A stretch of 6,786 nt of DNA from CAG-217 sp963638105 (lineage in GTDB: Bacteria; Bacillota; Clostridia; Oscillospirales; Acutalibacteraceae), in NCBI GenBank assembly GCA_963638105.1, contig CAVHPP010000037.1:1-6786 (forward strand), written 5' to 3'. This document shows, piece after piece, positions 5,457-6,786 of this stretch. Each line of letters starts with the position of its first letter. The first letter of the stretch is position 1. The notes beneath the pieces are model-generated. The model searched no databases, was not told the origin of the DNA, and worked only from the letters and a program-made list of their open reading frames with translations. Made by a program: the position numbers and the translations under genes.

Positions 5457-6634
5457 TACTCGTCGTCATCCTCTACGGCAATGTCCAGCTTGGCGCGGGC
5501 AGCCGCACGGGTCTGGCGAGCTGTGCTCTCCTCCGCCGGTTCCGGCTCCGTATCCGCCTTGGGTGCCGCCTTAGGCTGATATTTCTTATCGGAGGTGGCC
5601 TGCACCTCGGCGATCTTTTCTTTAATCTCCTGCTCCAGCTGGGCAGCAAACGCCGGCTCGTCCTTGATCAGTTGCTTTACATTGTCACGGCCCTGTCCCA
5701 GTCGGCGATCGCCGTAGGAGAACCAGGAGCCGCCTTTCTTGATCACGCCGTACTCAACGCCCAGATCCAGGATCTCGCCCTCTTTGCTGATGCCGGTGCC
5801 GTACATAATATCAAACTCCGCAGAACGGAACGGCGGGGCGACCTTGTTCTTTACGATCTTCACCTTGGTGCGGGAACCGATAAACTGATTGTCGGAATTC
5901 TTCAGCTGCTCACCCTTACGCACATCAATACGCATAGAGGCATAGAACTTCAGCGCGCGGCCGCCGGTGGTCACCTCCGGGTTGCCGTACACCACACCCA
6001 CCTTCTCACGCAGCTGGTTGATAAAAATGATCAAGGTGTTGGATTTGTTGATTGCACCGGCTAATTTGCGCATTGCCTGGCTCATCAGACGGGCGTGCAA
6101 ACCCACATGGGAGTCGCCCATATCGTCGTCAATTTCCGTTCTGGGCACCAGAGCCGCCACAGAGTCCACAACAATAATGTCAATGGCCCCGGAGCGTGCC
6201 AACTGCTCGGCAATCTCCAGCGCCTGCTCACCGTAATCCGGCTGGGCTACCAAAAGAGAGTCCACATCCACGCCCAAATTGGCGGCATAAATGGGATCCA
6301 GTGCGTGCTCCGCATCAATAAACGCAGCTTGGCCGCCGGCCTTTTGCGCCTCTGCCACGCAGTGGAGCGCCAGGGTGGTCTTACCGCTGGATTCCGGGCC
6401 GTAGATCTCTACGATACGGCCCTTGGGCAGGCCGTTAATACCGGTGGCAATGTCCAAGGACAGAGAGCCGGTGGAGATGGCGGCCACATTCAGGTGCTTG
6501 TTCTCACCCAGGCGCATAATGGCGCCTGCACCGTACTGCTTTTCAATTTGCTTGAGCGCATTTTCCAGCGCCGTCTGCTTGTCTGTTGCTTTATCGGGTT
6601 TGTCCAGTTTCTTACTTTTTTTATCCGTAGCCAT
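5456..6634 (-). CDS. recA: Recombinase RecA
   Basis: DNA-dependent ATPase that forms filaments on single-stranded DNA, drives strand exchange and stimulates LexA self-cleavage. 392 residues. Walker A GPESSGKT is at 79-86 (Lys85). The catalytic glutamate is Glu109 in FIDAEHALDP. Walker B IIVVDS is at 153-158 (Asp157). The L1 region includes DDDMGDSHVGLHARLMSQ, and loop L2 follows NQLREK (206-211) up to TTGGRALKF. Residue numbers run 13 above E. coli owing to a lysine-rich N-terminal extension. The C-terminal tail (about 345-392) is low-complexity, rich in Ala/Glu/Pro and ends VEDDDE, like the acidic regulatory tails of other RecA proteins but longer. GGAGG at 6646-6642 lies 7 nt before the ATG. 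First gene of the recA-recX-rimO-pgsA operon. Confidence 0.99.
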   Translation of the reverse strand: MATDKKSKKLDKPDKATDKQTALENALKQIEKQYGAGAIMRLGENKHLNVAAISTGSLSLDIATGINGLPKGRIVEIYGPESSGKTTLALHCVAEAQKAGGQAAFIDAEHALDPIYAANLGVDVDSLLVAQPDYGEQALEIAEQLARSGAIDIIVVDSVAALVPRTEIDDDMGDSHVGLHARLMSQAMRKLAGAINKSNTLIIFINQLREKVGVVYGNPEVTTGGRALKFYASMRIDVRKGEQLKNSDNQFIGSRTKVKIVKNKVAPPFRSAEFDIMYGTGISKEGEILDLGVEYGVIKKGGSWFSYGDRRLGQGRDNVKQLIKDEPAFAAQLEQEIKEKIAEVQATSDKKYQPKAAPKADTEPEPAEESTARQTRAAARAKLDIAVEDDDE

Positions 6635-6664
6635 AGGTATTCCTCCGTCAAAATCATCTCTTGT

Positions 6665-6693
6665 ATTATATTATATATAATAAATAAAATCAA
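6665..6693 (-). promoter_or_regulatory. SigA-type promoter of the recA operon
   Basis: On the minus strand TTGATT (6693-6688), a 17-nt AT-rich spacer and TATAAT (6670-6665). The leader would be about 25 nt and ends in the recA ribosome binding site. A second TATAAT at 6675-6670 has no suitably spaced -35. No classical Gram-positive LexA box (CGAAC-N4-GTTCG type) is seen in or around it. Confidence 0.8.
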
Positions 6694-6706
6694 CATTTAG
6701 TTTTGT

Positions 6707-6731
6707 GCCGACCGTAAAATCGGCCTTTTTT
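6707..6731 (+). terminator. Weak terminator-like hairpin in the recA upstream region
   Basis: On the + strand GCCGA (6707-6711) pairs with TCGGC (6720-6724) over an 8-nt loop and is followed by C and six T (6726-6731). The stem is only 5 bp. No + strand gene in the window lies upstream of it, so if it works it would stop antisense transcripts leaving the recA side and insulate the divergent promoter at 6753-6781. Confidence 0.35.
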
Positions 6732-6752
6732 GAAAATTTAGGCAAAAAGTGC

Positions 6753-6781
6753 TTGCATTTTGCAGGGATATGTGCTATTAT
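6753..6781 (+). promoter_or_regulatory. Divergent promoter for a gene beyond the right edge
   Basis: On the + strand TTGCAT (6753-6758), a 17-nt spacer and TATTAT (6776-6781), preceded by TGTGC, which gives an extended -10-like context. Transcription would start a few bases past the end of the window, so the gene it serves is unknown. A 6-bp inverted repeat, GCAAAA (6742-6747) and TTTTGC (6758-6763), brackets the -35. Confidence 0.6.
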
Positions 6782-6786
6782 AGCGG

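Noticed and set aside
6095..6700. Open frame on the + strand (201 codons) opposite the recA 5' half and running through its promoter.
   Set aside because: It covers the recA promoter and Shine-Dalgarno in antisense, and its translation resembles no known family. It is a shadow frame.
6777..6782. TATAAT on the minus strand at the right edge, as a possible extra upstream recA promoter.
   Set aside because: It is the mirror reading of TATTATA, and any -35 would lie beyond the window. The + strand reading has a properly spaced -35 and is the better interpretation.

Overview
The window is a stretch of core chromosome from a low-to-mid GC Gram-positive bacterium, most likely a member of the Clostridia (my best guess is an Oscillospiraceae/Ruminococcaceae-type gut bacterium). 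The evidence is strong GGAGG-type ribosome binding sites, a cysteine-specific T-box leader, the 3' end of a probable preQ1-I riboswitch, a QueT-type ECF substrate-binding membrane protein, a RecX with an N-terminal extension, and the tight gene order recA-recX-rimO-pgsA. A run of 10 N inside recX shows this is a draft or metagenomic scaffold.

Left edge (1-621, + strand): the tail of a probable preQ1 riboswitch whose ACUAAGGAG end overlaps the Shine-Dalgarno sequence of queT, then queT itself and a strong hairpin terminator. QueT would import a queuosine precursor, and the riboswitch would shut its translation when preQ1 is plentiful.

Middle (630-2952, - strand): a cysteine operon. It has a good promoter, a ~250-nt T-box leader with a UGC (Cys) specifier codon and a UGGA acceptor-binding bulge that matches the U73 discriminator of tRNA-Cys, then cysE (serine acetyltransferase) and cysS (cysteinyl-tRNA synthetase), joined by an ATGA overlap. 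Uncharged tRNA-Cys would relieve termination and raise both cysteine synthesis and tRNA-Cys charging.

Right part (2956-6693, - strand): recA-recX-rimO-pgsA, read from a near-consensus promoter upstream of recA, with every junction overlapping (1, 17 and 17 nt). It couples recombinase, its modulator, a ribosomal protein S12 methylthiotransferase and phosphatidylglycerophosphate synthase. recX carries the assembly gap. The family pattern suggests that the true missing length is one base rather than ten.

Right edge (6694-6786): a small hairpin with a T-run and a divergent + strand promoter whose gene lies outside the window. I see no mobile element, CRISPR array, tRNA, rRNA or defence system, and nothing that looks like an undescribed system. 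The most informative parts are the RNA regulators, the recX gap and the apparent lack of a classical LexA box at recA.
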